Origin: Ancistrus triradiatus
Taxonomy: Eukaryota > Chordata > Actinopteri > Siluriformes > Loricariidae
Direction of reading: 5' to 3'
Assembly: GCA_025084515.1 (NCBI GenBank)
Contig: JAJAGP010000084.1
Span: 568,278 to 632,277 of the forward strand
DNA length: 64,000 bases
The notes beneath the pieces were generated by a model that searched no databases, had not been told where the DNA came from, and was given only the letters and a program-made list of their open reading frames with translations. The position numbers and the translations under genes are program-made. Below are positions 31,801 to 46,031 of this stretch, piece after piece. Each line of letters starts with the position of its first letter. Position 1 is the first letter of the stretch.

Positions 31801-34800
31801 AAGGTCCAGGGTTCAAATCCCACCTCTGCCAAGCTGCCACTGTTGGGTCCTTGAGCAAGACCCATAACCCACAATCGCTTGGATTGTAAGACTGTATCCA
31901 TTGTAAGTCGCTCTGGATAAGGGCGTCTGCTAAATGCTGTAAATGTAAATGTGGAATCCCTTTACTGTTACAGCATAACACTGCCTTGTACACACAGGGA
32001 GATTGGTAAACTGATGTGGAACTGGTCTCCACAGGACAGGGACCCCTGCCGCACCTAGCAGCTGTGGGATGAACTGGAATGCTGACTGCTAGCCATGTCT
32101 CGTCATTGACCATCAACGTCAATAATGTTCTTGTGACTGAGTAGAAGTGACTGTAAATGCAATAAGCACATTCGAATTTGATTCTTTAATGTTCACAAAC
32201 AGTGCTGTGCAAAAGTCTTAGGCCACCATTAGATTAAACATACCACTCTTTTACCAATGGTATAATGACCAAATAGAATTATTTCTCAATCTCTATTAGA
32301 ATGCATGGCAATGCAAAAATGTCACAGTATGCACTGTGGACATGTACAATGTGACAGGCACTCTGTTATATTACTCCATCTAATGCAATTGCATTTCTTG
32401 AACATCAGAGGGTGCTCTGTTCCAATATGCATTTCTTCCACTCTGCAATTGGAAACTGGTTAAGCTTCTTTGTTTACTTTGATTTTCAATTTAAGACAGC
32501 ACTTCGTTATTTACATTTGATGAAACTCACTGTAGCATTATTTAACTTTTTTTTAAAAACTTTTATTTATATTTCTGTTTCAAGTAACTGCAGGGGGCTG
32601 AAGTTTTGTTGTTGTTTAAAAACTTCTTCGAAAAAAAAATTGTGAACTCAGTTTCACTACACTCCTACTTTTGAGTAACCAATTTCTGTTCATAATAGCC
32701 GAAGTCTCGTCTGTGGTAATTACACACTGTAAACACCGCAGCTGAATAGCTTTATAGTGAAGTGAACGATGAATGAATGAGCTAATACAGGATGGAATAG
32801 AATTGAAAATAACACATCTACATCATCAAGGATGCCTCAGAGGGTAAATATGAGCCCACCACCATCTTATCTAGAGTCCAACACTGGCCCTACACCTGCT
32901 GCAGCTCGACTAAACATACAGCATCCCACCAAACACACCAACAAAAACAAGACAGACAGACAAACAACCTCGCAAAGACACAGCAACGAACAGAAGTAAG
33001 CATACACATAGACAATCCAAACAAACAAGTGGTTGTGCCATTGGACGAACAAAGGCACAGACATCAAATCACATCAAATGTTCTAAACACAAACACAGAA
33101 AGTTAGGCAGAACATCAACAGCACTGTCAGGCAATGGTTAAAAGCATAAAAGCACCATGTGGTAGTTTAGCATGCGCAATATAAACAGCATCGTTTAGTG
33201 AGACAAATGCGGACACGCTAACCTGTAAAATTAGTTTACACAGAACATACAATTCCATTTTTGGCCACCAGAGGACGCATAACAACATTTAATGGAAGGC
33301 ACGTTACATAACTGCGCCCTCTGCTGGCCAAACGCCACAGGTCAATAATATTAATACGAAGCACATTGTCACAAGTAAAGCTTTCGTTTTTTGTTAGCGG
33401 GACACCGACACCATTTACACCGGATTATTTCACGCGTCGAGTTTCAGATTGTATCTGGATTGGACTGCAGCCGTAAATGCGTGACAGGAAAGTAGAATTT
33501 TTGGGAGGCATGCCCTCGCCTCACACAGGATCCTAACGAAGCATCCTAATGAAGTGCCTTATTTTTGGCAGAAATAGGCTGCTCACATGAATCCTTCTCT
33601 GAGAAGGGAACTGGAGTTTAGGAAAATATTCAACAGAAATGATGGAATTAGAATGTCCATGTAGGAGTGCATCTAAAATGTTAATGACTCCCATTATTAG
33701 TAAAGCATCCTGTTTTACACCTGTTTATCCTGGTCAAGGTCGTGAGGCAAGTTATAAAGCCTAACCTGGAATTCAGTGGGCGTGGGCAGAGGTGCCAGCC
33801 AATCGCAGTGCTCTGTAGATTCATCTGCCTGACTTTCACAGTGCAAGCACCATCCAGGATTCGACCCCAGGTCCTCAGGAGCTGCCATTACTAGCTACTG
33901 GCTCTTACCAGTGCACCACTGGAGCTGCCCATAATTAGCAGCTAGTTCATATAGGGACTGTGGTAGCCTAGCGGGTAAGGTACTGGACTATGGACCAGAA
34001 GGTCCAGGGTTCAAATCCCACCTCTGCCAAGCTGCCACTGTTGGGTCCTTGATGAAGGCCCTTAACCCACAACTGCTTGGATTGTAACTGTACCAATTGT
34101 AAGTCGCTCTGGATAAGGGCGTCTGCTAAATAATGTAAATATAATATTCACTGCTTAAACAAATTTTAGTGCCAAACTCCATAATGTGGAGTAACATGTT
34201 AGCACATAGCTAACTGCTAGCAGACTAAGGTAGCACGGCAGCTAACTAGTAAACCAGACACAATCCAGATACAATGCTGCATGGCACAGCCACGTGTAAA
34301 CAGAAGCAATGCCAGCTTCATCACACTGATGTACACAGCAAGGGGTGAGGAAGGTTTCTACACATCAGAGCCTGCTAACCGAGTACTACGTTCTCACATA
34401 CAGAACAGAATTTACATTTCTAAACAGAAACGTACACTCACAGATCACTGTATTAGGTACACCTCCATTTCTACTCTCATTGCACATTTTATCAGTTCCA
34501 CTTACCACAGAGATGCACTTACAGACTCTAGTGCATCTGTTTCTCTACAGGCTTTGTTAGTCCTCTTTACTCTGTTCTCCAACAGGACCCCGACACATCA
34601 GGTACTGTTTGGGTGATGGATCATTCCCAGCACTGCAGTGACACTGATGTGGTGTTGGTGTGTGCTTTGCTGGTACTACTGGATCAGATGCAGCAGTGCT
34701 GCTGGAGTTTTTAAACATCGTGATCACTACTTTGCACTTTATTAGACATCTACCATATTACCCAAACTAGATGTGAAGCCAGAGACAGTAGCTCATGTGT

Positions 34801-37800
34801 TGTTGCAGATTGTGTTAGTCTTCCTCTAATTCTTCATCAGTGCTGAGAATGATCTACCACCCAAATAGTACCTGCTATGTGGGGGTCCTGATCATTAGAG
34901 AACAGAGTAAAGGGGACTAAAAGTATGTAGAGAAACAATTGGACTACAGTCTGTAATTTTAGATTAGCAATGTGCATCGATATGGCAAGTGGAACTAATA
35001 AAATGGATAAGTGTAGAAACAAGGTGTACCTAATAAAGTGGCCAGTCAAAGTAAAAATGTAATGATAAAGGAGAAAAATGATGACAGGAAAGAGGGTATG
35101 ATGGAAAACGAGGAAGCTTTGGGAAGGCAGGTCAAAGTCAGTCAGTTAATCTCTGCTTCAGATTGTTATCTTCATCACCATCATCATGTTAGAAAAGGAA
35201 AAACGAATAGGACAGAGGTACAGACAGCAGATCTTCCTGAAAGAATGAACAGTAATATATCCCCTCCATTGCTCCTTTCCATCCTCAATTCCCCCTTATC
35301 CAGATTTCACACTGAAGCAGCCTTTTACAACAGGTAACTGGCGTCCATTAGAAAGATCTTTCTACGGGTGAAATACTGAGAGGGAAAAAAAACCTCTAAA
35401 CCCAGGGTTCTCACAACCTTGGTATGCATTTTCCATTACCTAAACCTCTGGTTAACCGTTATGACATGTGCCCTTGAGCTAACCTGAGTCTTTACAATAT
35501 CGCACATGAGCTCATCATATAAACTGGAGGACAGAAGGGGGGGTGAGGTGAAAGAGTAGCGGATGGGTAAAGATGTTACTCATGTTAATGTTTCGTTAAT
35601 TTATTCAGGTGTTAAGAATGTTGAGGGTGAGCTACAGTGGTGCTTGAAAGTTTGTGAACCCTTTAGAATTTTCTATATTTCTGCATAAATATGACCTAAA
35701 ACATCGTCAGATTTCCACACAAGTCCTAAAAGTAGATAAAGAGAACCCAGTTAAACAAATGAGACAAAAATATTATACTTGGTCATTTATTTTTTGAGGA
35801 AAATCATCCAATATTACATATTAGTGAGTGGCCTCACATTAGCTGCTCACTTCAGGTCCTTCCACAACATTTCGATTGGATTAATGTCAGGACTGACTAG
35901 GCCATTCCAAAACATGAACTTTATTCTTCTTTAACCATTCTTTGGTAGAACGGCTTGTGTGCTTAGGGTCGTTGTCTTTCTGCATGACCCACCTTCTCTT
36001 GAGATTCAGTTCATGGACAGATGTCCTGACATTTTCCTTTAGAATTCTCTGATATAATTCAGAATTCATTGTTCCATCACTGATGGCAAGCCGTCCTGGC
36101 CTAGATGCAGCAAAACAGGCCCAAACCATGATACCACCACCACCATGTTTCACAGATGGGATAAGGTTCTTATGCTGGAATGCAGTGTGTTTTCCTTTCT
36201 CCAAACATAACACTTTTTCTTTTCTAAAACCAAAAATTCCTATTTTGGTCTCATCCGTCCACAAAACATTCTTCCAGTAGCCTTCTGGCTTGTCCATGTC
36301 AATCTTTAGCAAACTGCAGACGAGCAGCAATGTTCTTTTTGGAGAGCAGTGGCTTTCTCCTTGCAACCCTGCCATGCACACCATTGTTGTTCAGTGTTCT
36401 TCTGATGGTGGACTCATGAACATTAACATTAGCCAATGTGAGAGAGGCCTTCAGTTGCTTAGAAGTTACCCTGGGGTCCTTTGTGACCTCGCCAACTATT
36501 ACACACCTTGCTCTTGGAGTGATCTTTGTTGGTCGACCACTCCTGGGGAGGGTAACAATGGTCCTGAATTTCCTCCATTTGTACACAATCTGTCTGACTG
36601 TGGATTGGTGGAGACCAAACTCTCTAGAGATGGTTTTGTAACCTTTTCCAGCCTGACGAGCATCAACAACTCTTTATGAGGTCCTCAGAAATCTCCTTTG
36701 TTCGTACCATGATACACTTCCACAAACGTGTTGTGAAGAGCAGACTTTGATAGATCCCTGTTCTTTACATAAAACAGGGTGCTCACTCACACCTGATTGT
36801 CATCCCATTGATTGAAAACACCTGACTCTAATTTCGCCTTCAACTTAACTGCTAATCCTAGAGGTTCACATACTTTTGCGCCTCACTAATATGTAATATT
36901 GGATCATTTTCCTCAATAAATAAATGACCAAGTATAATGTTTTGTCTCATTTGATTAACTGGGTTCTCTTTATCTACTTTTAGGACTTGTGTGAAAATCT
37001 GATGATGTTTTAGGTCATATTTATGCAGAAATATAGAAAATTCTAAAGGGTTCACAAACTTTCAAGCACAACTGTATAGTGGTGGACGTGGGATGTTAGT
37101 ACTGGTCATAACACGCCACATATACCAGATGTCAAAAAGGGCCAACCATCAAAAAGCAGAGGGATAAAGGTACAAGGAAATATAAAAAAAAAACTTGCAC
37201 AAAAACACCAAAACTGGGAAAGGGTAAAAAGATCAATCATAACATAAGCTTCAGAAGGGTGTTATCATTGTGCTTTCCTACCTTCTGGGGAACCTGAGTG
37301 ATAGATTTCTACAAAAAATAAACCAAAAAGGAAAAAAAAAAAAAGAAAAGAAAAAGCATAACAATGTAAACATTAAGATGGACTGGCACACTGCAAATAG
37401 CAGTAGTTTGTATTATGAGTTTGTTGGGGTTAAAATGAATAAGTATACATTAAACATGTACAAATGATTAAATCTTAACCGATCAGCCAAAACATTAAAA
37501 CAACCTGGTCTGTAACGACGTCTACGTGGGAATTTCACATCAAATTCATGTTCACACAAACTTCCTAACCCAGGGTTTCCCCTTCAGAACATTATCCAGA
37601 GCAGTGGTTCCCAACTCTTTATTCCTTGGAGCCCCCCTACGAGTATTTAAGAAAAGCTGCGCCCCCTCAGTCTGCACACACACAGATCAAAAGTATAAAG
37701 TGATTAATTCATTCATTAATTCACTCACTTTCTTGTCTGCTTAATCCTGGACAGGGTCTCGAGTGAGCAGGATGCCGGTAGCACAGGGCGCAAGGCAGGA

Positions 37801-40800
37801 ACAACCCTGGATAGGGTGCCAATCCATTGTAGGGCACACACACTCATACACTAGGGCCACTTTAGCTTAGTCAATTAACCTAAAGCATGTTTTTGTACTG
37901 TGTGGGGAACGGAGTAAACGCACATGGACATGGGAGAACATGCAAATGCCACAGAATGGACAAAGACCGCTTTCCCCTTTTCTCTTGGGTTCCTTTTATA
38001 ACGTTTTTCGGCCCCCACCGCCCCATTTTGTCTCCTTTTTAAGTAATTTTATATACAGATTTTTTTCCAGTAAGTGTGGTATTTTAATTGTATTTAATTT
38101 GCGCAAATTGTGTTTTGACAAACTCAGAGCACCTCAGAGCAGACAAAGCCTCGCCTGTCCTGTTTGGACCCCAGGTTGGGAACCATCGACCCAGAGCATC
38201 ACACTCCCACCACATCACATCTTCCCATGGTGCATCCTGGTGCCACCACTTCCCTAGGTCAAGTCAAGTCAAGTCTGTGTTCCAGTACCACTTCCAGCCC
38301 CACCATACCCGAGCCACTTAATGCCGATGTGCATATTTCACATTCTATTTGAACTATGACTCCATGACTTTAGTTTCGTTCTTAGATTTATCATCTACGC
38401 CGCCCAAGGTGGTTGGGTCCCTTTTTGAGTCTTGGTCCTCCCAAGGTTTCTTCCTCATAACACTTAGGGAGTTTTTCCTTGCCTCTGTCGCCCTAGGCTT
38501 GCTCAATTTGGGATTGGACGTAGTTATTAGGAGATAATCTAAACTTATAAAGTTGCTTTGAGACAATGCTCCATTGTAAAAAGCGCTATATAAATAGATC
38601 TGACTTGACTTGACACCAGACAGTTCCCTACTCAGCAGGGGGCGCTGCTCTGTGTGTTGTCTTCACCCCATAACCACCATTACACATTTCTGTGACTTGT
38701 ACCAAAGCATCTTTTCTCACCAGTCGGAGAGATGGACAGTATTCGTTCCTCACACACACTGATGGGACATTGGCAGCAACATCCTTCACCGGTTTGTACG
38801 TCCTTGGACCACTGTTGGTAGGTACTCACCACTGCTGACCAGGAGCACCCCACAAGCCATGATCCTTTGGAAATGCTCCGACTGAGGCAACTGGTCATGA
38901 TTTGTCCCATGTTAAAGTCACTCAGGTCTTTATTCTCGATCATTTCTCATACGTCTAACACTTCAACTACAAGAACAGACTGTTCGATTACCACCATATT
39001 TCCAAGAGCTTAACGTGTGGTCTTGTAACGATATAATCAACGTTATTTTATTCAGTCTGTGAGCAATTTTAAGGTTTTGGCTGATTGGTGTATATGACAT
39101 GGACAAACACAGAATGGATATCTGCCCTTTAATCCTGAACCCGTGGTATCAATCTAACCTTTGAAACTGCAACCACTTTCATGTGAAGATCTCATAAAGC
39201 ACGATGTGCTACTTCCGAAATTAGGCTTCTTTACTGCACCATTACAGGCCGACTAAAACTTTTGGCCCCTGTAAAGCTTGAATTGTGTTTTTTCCCCCTT
39301 GATGTTTATTGCATAATAGAAATTCCTGGTCTAGTGGTTAAGGTACTGGACTCTGGACCAGAAGGTCCAGGGTTCAAATCCCACCTCTGCCAAGCTGCCA
39401 CTGTTGGGTCCTTGAGCAAGACCCTTAACCCACAATTGCTTGGATTGTAAGACTATCAACTGTAAGTCTCGCTGGATAAGGGCGTCTGCTAAATGCTGTA
39501 AATGTAAATGTTTATGTTTCTTGGTCCTAATGGCATTCGTGGGTAGAGCTCTTCTTATTTTCCCCTCTCACATTTTAACCCCCACTTTTTCTGATCAGTG
39601 TAGTGGGTGCTCCCCTCCCTCAGATGCAGCCAATTATGCCTACATGTTGCAGGGCACTGCCCAGGACTCAAACACAGGACCTTTGCGGTTTCTCTACAGA
39701 GCTCACGTTATGCCAAGGTGTCCCCAACACAAGTATTTATAGGGCCGGGGAACGCGATACCTTCGCTGTTACCATGGTTACTGTCGCCACGGAGGTGCAG
39801 AAAAGGTGGCAGTGGCTGTATGCGCACGATGTGCTTCAAACTCCGAAGCAGGAAATGATGAAATGGGTGAGAAATTTGTGGGTTTCAATATATACGTGAT
39901 GAAACTGTACTGTCAAGATTATGGACACTGACAATGTGGATTAATTACCAAGAAGGACCTGCCCTTGGGGACGAGATGTGTGTGTTGCAACTCTAAACTC
40001 GGCTCTAGAGCGGAGGCTTGTGTGTGTATGTGTGTGTGTGTCACACTGACTTGAGAAAGATCAAAGCTCTGATAAGTGTGGGTCACACACCCACACACAC
40101 TCATTCCAACCCACTTCCCCATTAGAAATTAGAATTGATAGACTGCAGCTCGTCTTTCTAACACTGTGGGGACTTTCCATTTACATAACACTACTGTAGC
40201 TAATTAATGCAACACCAGCATCTAATCCTAACCTTAGCATCAGTAACAAAAAGGCAAATCTATTGGCGCTTTTGGGTTTTCAAAAGCAAGTTGTAGTTTT
40301 AGGAAAATAAACAAATGAATAAAATTCTCCGTTTGTGGCAAAATGTCCTCACAAGGTTAAAATATCAGATATTTCTATCCTTGTGGGGACATTGGGTCTC
40401 CAATATGATATATAAACTTGCCCACAACCCCCCACCCATATATCCACCTACCCACTCACCCCTCCAGCTCACTTCCCTATCTGAATTTAGCCTTGATGAG
40501 AAGGGGGAATAAACAGTATGTACACACTGCAGCTGTGAGATGGCAGCAGAGATGTGAGAGTACGTGACGTGACGGCATTTTTTTTTTCGCAAGCAAACAA
40601 GAATCTCTCTCATTTACCCTTCCATCTGTTTTTCCTGCAAAGCATATGCCCGGTGCCAAAAAACGTCGAGTGTCTGCTTGATGGGCAGTAAAAAAATCAT
40701 TTAGACTCCACCTCTTCCCTTCAGCACCTGCACCCTCATTAGGTTTGATTCTTACCTGCGCACAAACTTGGAGGTGAACTTGCTGAGGATGCCCGAGGTG

Positions 40801-43800
40801 GGAGGCCGCCGCTGCTGGCTGGTGCCATGAGACAGGGAGGGCGAGGCAGGAGTAGCGTGGTACGGGGAGCCCTGCTGATCCCGTGCCCCTCTCTGCTGAC
40901 CGATATGGAAGGTGTTTCGAGCGGGCACCCCTCGTGGGAAGTTGGTACGGTCTGGTCCTGTGGCGCTGCTGATGTTGTGGGCCGATGGGGAGGCACCAGG
41001 GGCTCTCTGGGGTGGACCACTGTGGCAAAACATTTCCAAATGGGAAAAACACACTTAAATTCACACTCCTGTTTTATGTACCAACCTCAACCCTGAAGGT
41101 ATAAACAGGAAACGAGCAGCAGTGTTGGGATTCAGAACGGCCTCGTTACAAATCGTACAAACCTGAGTGCATTACTTTGATGTAAATGCTTGAGAGATAA
41201 AGATTTCTAATTAGGAATGTGCATAAAGTACTGTATGTCTTTAGCACATCAGAAATGTGGTCGGTGTGAGATAAGGGGAGGTGTGATAATGACTCACTCT
41301 TGCAGTGCACTGCTAGAATGTGTTACATAATCTCAAAATAAAAACACACTCAGCACAGAGTGGGACCTGAGCACAGACACGGACTACATCTACTATGCAA
41401 AAGCAAAGCATCCTGTTTCACCCCACGCTTATCCTGGTATTCACTGGGCGCAGGCTGAGGGGCACCCTGGAGAGGATGCCAGTCCATCACCAGAGTTACA
41501 CCTACGCTATTTCAGTCCAAATGTAGGCAAATCAGCAGAGGAGATTGGTGTGTGCCATTTGCTAGTGAATTCTGCCAAAGCTATAATAAATAAAGGAACC
41601 CTGCAGGGCAATACAAAAGAAGCAAACACCACCAATCAAGCAAATACTGCAAAAAACATCTCAGACGAAGACAAGAAATGCGTCTTTGCAACGCAGCACG
41701 TCAGAGTTACCTGTTACCTCCAGAGTTACATTTGTAAGCATGCCCAGGATGGGACAATAGTCTATCTAAGGGCCAGGCGGTAATCACTGTTGCATGCTGG
41801 GAGAAGATGCCCTGATAGGCTTCCCCTAACTCGGATACAGCCACTCCTATCTGCATGTGTTTGCCAGGGGCAAAAAGAACAAACTTTCTATCTAGATGTC
41901 TTGGTTCATTAGCTATTAATTATCATAATATTACAGAATATTATTACAGAAATCTAATCTTTATGAGGTACAGAACCATAGAACCATATGCTACAATTAT
42001 TGGCACACTTAGATATTGTAAACATAATGTAACTACACTTATAATATTTGCTTTTAGTTCATATCGGTGTCTTGGGACTCTTAACTATTCATCCAATACT
42101 TCCTTTCACTGGGGTATGAATATGATGCGCGTATTCTCTGTTATTATGTTATAAGTACATACACTTATATTTATAGTTTTATTTCTCTACTTCATTATAC
42201 TCTTCATAATATGGTATTACCTTTAATTTACCATTGTCTATAAATTTCATTTTATTTATTATATTTTCTTTAAATATATTCTATTTATGTTCTGTTTGTT
42301 TAAACTATTACTATAGACTTATTAATTAGGTAACTTACTTTAATTATTACGTATATCATCTAGGCTGACAAAGGAGGTTGGGTCTCAAAGTCTTGGTCCT
42401 CCCAAGGTTTCTCCCTTATAACAATTAGGGAGTTTTCCTTGCCACTGTTACCCTAGGCTTGCTCAATTAGGGCTTTGGGCCTAGATATTTGTAAAGCTGC
42501 TTTGAGACAATGGTCCATTATAAAAAGTGCTATAGAAATAAATTCCATATAGACTGACAGAGGGCATATCTCCTTCTTCATTAATCAACAAGGGGGAGAT
42601 GAGAAAATATGAAAATGTAATAATACTCATCAGCAGGAGCAGTTTGGCTGCAGAGTTTCATTTCACCTAAGCAGCAGCTACACTCAAAACAACCCATAAG
42701 TTGTACAATGACAGAGACCAATCAATTAAACAAGTTGAATCAGGTGTCGTTCCAGCTTAGTTGGAATGGAAACCTGCAGCTTCATGTCTGCAGGTGAGCT
42801 TCCCCACCCCTGGGGGATCCTGTACTGATGAATGCTCCTAGAGGTCTTGTTCTTTTCTAATAAGTACATCAAGCTCTGCACAAGAAAACTTTGTTCTCAC
42901 TGGCCAAGGGACAAAGTACTAAAAGCAGGCATGCCACTAATCGAAAGGTTAGGCTTCACTCATGCAGACATTTTTCATAACCTCTATTTAAATCTAATAT
43001 TGCAAATCACTTTAGTAAATGCATTTTAGCACCACCAGAAGCTACCACATAATGCCGTTTGTAATGTGACCCCCAGCTTGAACACAAACAACCAAAACAA
43101 GTCACAAAAAAGAAAGTGAGGAACGTGTGTTCATGACAGGAACATGACCTCATTTACATAGTTTTCAATCTTGTTGACACAGGACCAGTAGAAGCTGTTG
43201 GTTTTTAAAATAGGGGAAGCACATACAGTACTGTGCAAAAGTCTTAGGCCACCATTAGATTTGTTGCATTAGCAATGGTATAATGAACATATATAATTAT
43301 GTCTCAGTCTCTTTATTACCGTATTTTTCGGGCTATAAAGCGCATCGGGTTATAAGGCGCATTAAATGAAACAAAAATCTTAAATTCCCTCGGAAACTCA
43401 GTTTTGGTCTTCCGAAAATCAATGAATGCACGTACCCTAATGCTGAAGCACATACCGTATTACTCCGCTATGCTGCGCACTACGGTGGCCGTGAGCTTCG
43501 TAACCTACCAAGGCCGTGCTAAAACATTTTGACAGATTTATGAGTGCCGTGTACCATCTACAATCAGTTCTAGGTCTGAAGGTTCAACCAGAATTAATTC
43601 ATACATTAGGCGCACCGCATTTTAAAGTGCACTGTCGATTTTTAAGAAAGTTTAAAGGTTTTTAAGTGCGCCTTATGGTCCGAAAAATACGGTAATATAC
43701 AAACAGAAAATACTGGAAATATGTACACAAAATAAACCCCCCACACAATTTTCAGAACTAGCCAAAAGTCAGTATTTAGTGTGACATCCCTGAAAAAAGT

Positions 43801-45989
43801 AGGTTCTTGGCTACTACGCTTCCAAAAAGACTATTCTTGATCAAGCTACAGGTCTGACTGTAAAAAGGTCAACTTGGCATCTCGACAAAGCTGCCAGATG
43901 CTGCTATTGCTCAAGTTTTTTCTGGGTTTTTTTTTCAGTTATTTAAATACAGCATACAAATTTCCCATACTTTCTGGTTGTATTCTAACAAAGACACTGA
44001 GAAATAATTACATATGGTCATCATACCACTGCTAATACAACAACTCTAATGGTGACATGGTGACCTAAGACTTTTGCACATGTACATTTTTTCCACATGA
44101 TATAAAACTTTTTTGTTTTGTTTTATTCTCCATCCAAAGCATTACGCTTCCTATATCGGTCCAGTGGAGCCGCAGTTAATACAAATTCGTTTTGCATAAT
44201 AACACATTATTTTATCTTTGTAAATAGTAAATAAATAGTAAGCCTTACTGACACTGATTAATTAAAAGTTAGGTCAGTCATGTTCCTAATTCCTGATATA
44301 CTGATTGAGAGCTGTTTATGAGGTTCTGCCCCTTTGAGAGGTTGAGCAATCATCATAAAGAGAAGCCATGTACCATCTTTCATCCCACCTTTTTTAGGGG
44401 ATACACAACAGACACCCAGAGACACATGGGCTTCAGCGAGTGTCTGTTGCTTCAAAGGACATTTTGCATGCAGGCTTACTGTTCATCAGAAGGAGCGAGA
44501 CATTGCAGTGAGATATTTGATCAATTGATTTGTTAAAATATTGACTTCCACCAAGATTAATGAATAATACAAACACTGGTAAAGATTTCAACGCCACATT
44601 TTAGCAGACTTGTGAGGGAAGCCAGGCTTTCTGCACAGTCTTAAAGCAACTGCCTGGGTCCAGGATGAATTTGACAAATGAAAGTGGATTAAAAACTTAA
44701 AGATAAAAGGCAGATATGAGACTAGATGTGGCCTCCCTCTAAATCTGCCTTCCCTGACAGTGACCATAATTTAACATGACATTAATAGTTCATCTACTGT
44801 TGCTGGGTATTCCTTGTTGAAATGCGAGTTTTTGCGTAATGTAGTTTTCATGCAAGTGCAAGCAGAGTTTAACACTTGCTGGCAATATTTACCTCTAAAG
44901 CAACATGGAGACAATATACAGGCACATCAGTTGCTAATGTTAGTTGACCTTGGCTGGCCTTTTTAAGATACAATTCAGCTGTGAGCACGAATATGACATC
45001 CAGCAGCACCTATCAAGACTTTCACTTGCACTTACATTAAAAACTACAGTATGCAAAAACTTACATTTCAACAAGCCATGCACTAAAAAACTAGCTGTAG
45101 CTCAAATACCCAGCAACACAGTGGATGAACTCAACTCAGGCTGAATTATAGTCTCGGTCAGGGAAGGCAAATTTAAAGGCAGGCCATAAATATTTATGGC
45201 ACATACACATGCACGTATACAAGAAAAGTGCAAAGGTTTGGAAATGTCTTTGTTTATGAATGAATTTAAGCTTGTTTAAAGTGAAGACACAATAAAATTG
45301 GTTTAAAATATAGTTAAGAGATTAGTCGTGTTGCAGCTGTGAGTTTTATTGCTTGATCTGACTGCTTTATTATTCACACGTGACAGCAGAATCCCATTTT
45401 CAGCAGCCATGACGTCAGAGTCATAACGGCAATAAAAGCTAATTAGTTATTAACAAACCCCTGAAGAGAAACCTTTGTTTGGTCTTAGCACAGCTGTAAT
45501 CTTTTCCTGTTAAAAAAAAAAAGCTGTCTTTCCGTGAGGTGTTGCTGGGAAGGTCAAGCGTGGGTAGTAACGTGATTTCTATTTCTTGCGAATTCCCCCG
45601 GCCACTTCCCTGAGCTGATGTGGCTCAAAGCACCTGTGAAACTCACCAGCTGAAACCTGGGACATGCCCTACATGTGACATGAAACGATTCCATCCTTCC
45701 ATAGCTAATTCTGTTAACCTTTTCAGACTTAAGAGCATTTATGTGAGTCCTTCATTAAGCCACGCCCACTTCTTCTGTCCTAGAGTAAAGGTGGCGTCTC
45801 AGTGTTATCGGCTTGGTGTGAACTTGCCTGGGATGATGTGCGTGCAGGTCAGTGGGACAAGGATGTGCAGTGGAGGACATGGACTTGTGATGACGGGACC
45901 GTGAGGAAGACGAGGATGAGAGCACGGCGCCGGCCGAAGCCGTGGATGCGCGGGACCCTGGCGTGTTCAGGCTGAAGGTGCCAGTGCCA

Positions 45990-46031
<42 letters not shown>

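Larger units (their letters stand above)
37478..39092. mobile_element. TIR element containing nested insertions
   Basis: Outer inverted ends ACCGATCAGCCAAAACATTA and GGTTTTGGCTGATTGGTGTA. The interior is split by a hAT-like element (37602-38188) and by the repeat at 38254-38615. 38690-38950 is interior of the outer element. Confidence 0.65.
28815..40755 (-). other. mark2: mark2 last intron (about 11.9 kb)
   Basis: No exon supported. It holds SINEs, a Tc1 copy, the AGGTGTACCTAATAAAGTG repeat and nested TIR elements listed separately. 31200-31650 and 32400-33700 show nothing I can name. Confidence 0.8.
41020..45827 (-). other. mark2: mark2 intron (about 4.8 kb) with GC donor
   Basis: It starts with GCAAGT on the transcript and ends CACAG. 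41880-42350 is very AT-rich with nothing recognised. A nested TIR element is at 43226-44084. Confidence 0.8.

Noticed and set aside
40477..41064. 195-codon - strand ORF in another frame over the mark2 spacer exon
   Set aside because: Frame shadow. Only the frame that gives PSAHNIS and SKFTSKFVRR matches MARK2 and joins its neighbours in phase.
45991..46030. possible CRISPR-like or satellite array
   Set aside because: Plain CA dinucleotide repeat with no spacers. The window contains no CRISPR array or other prokaryotic system.
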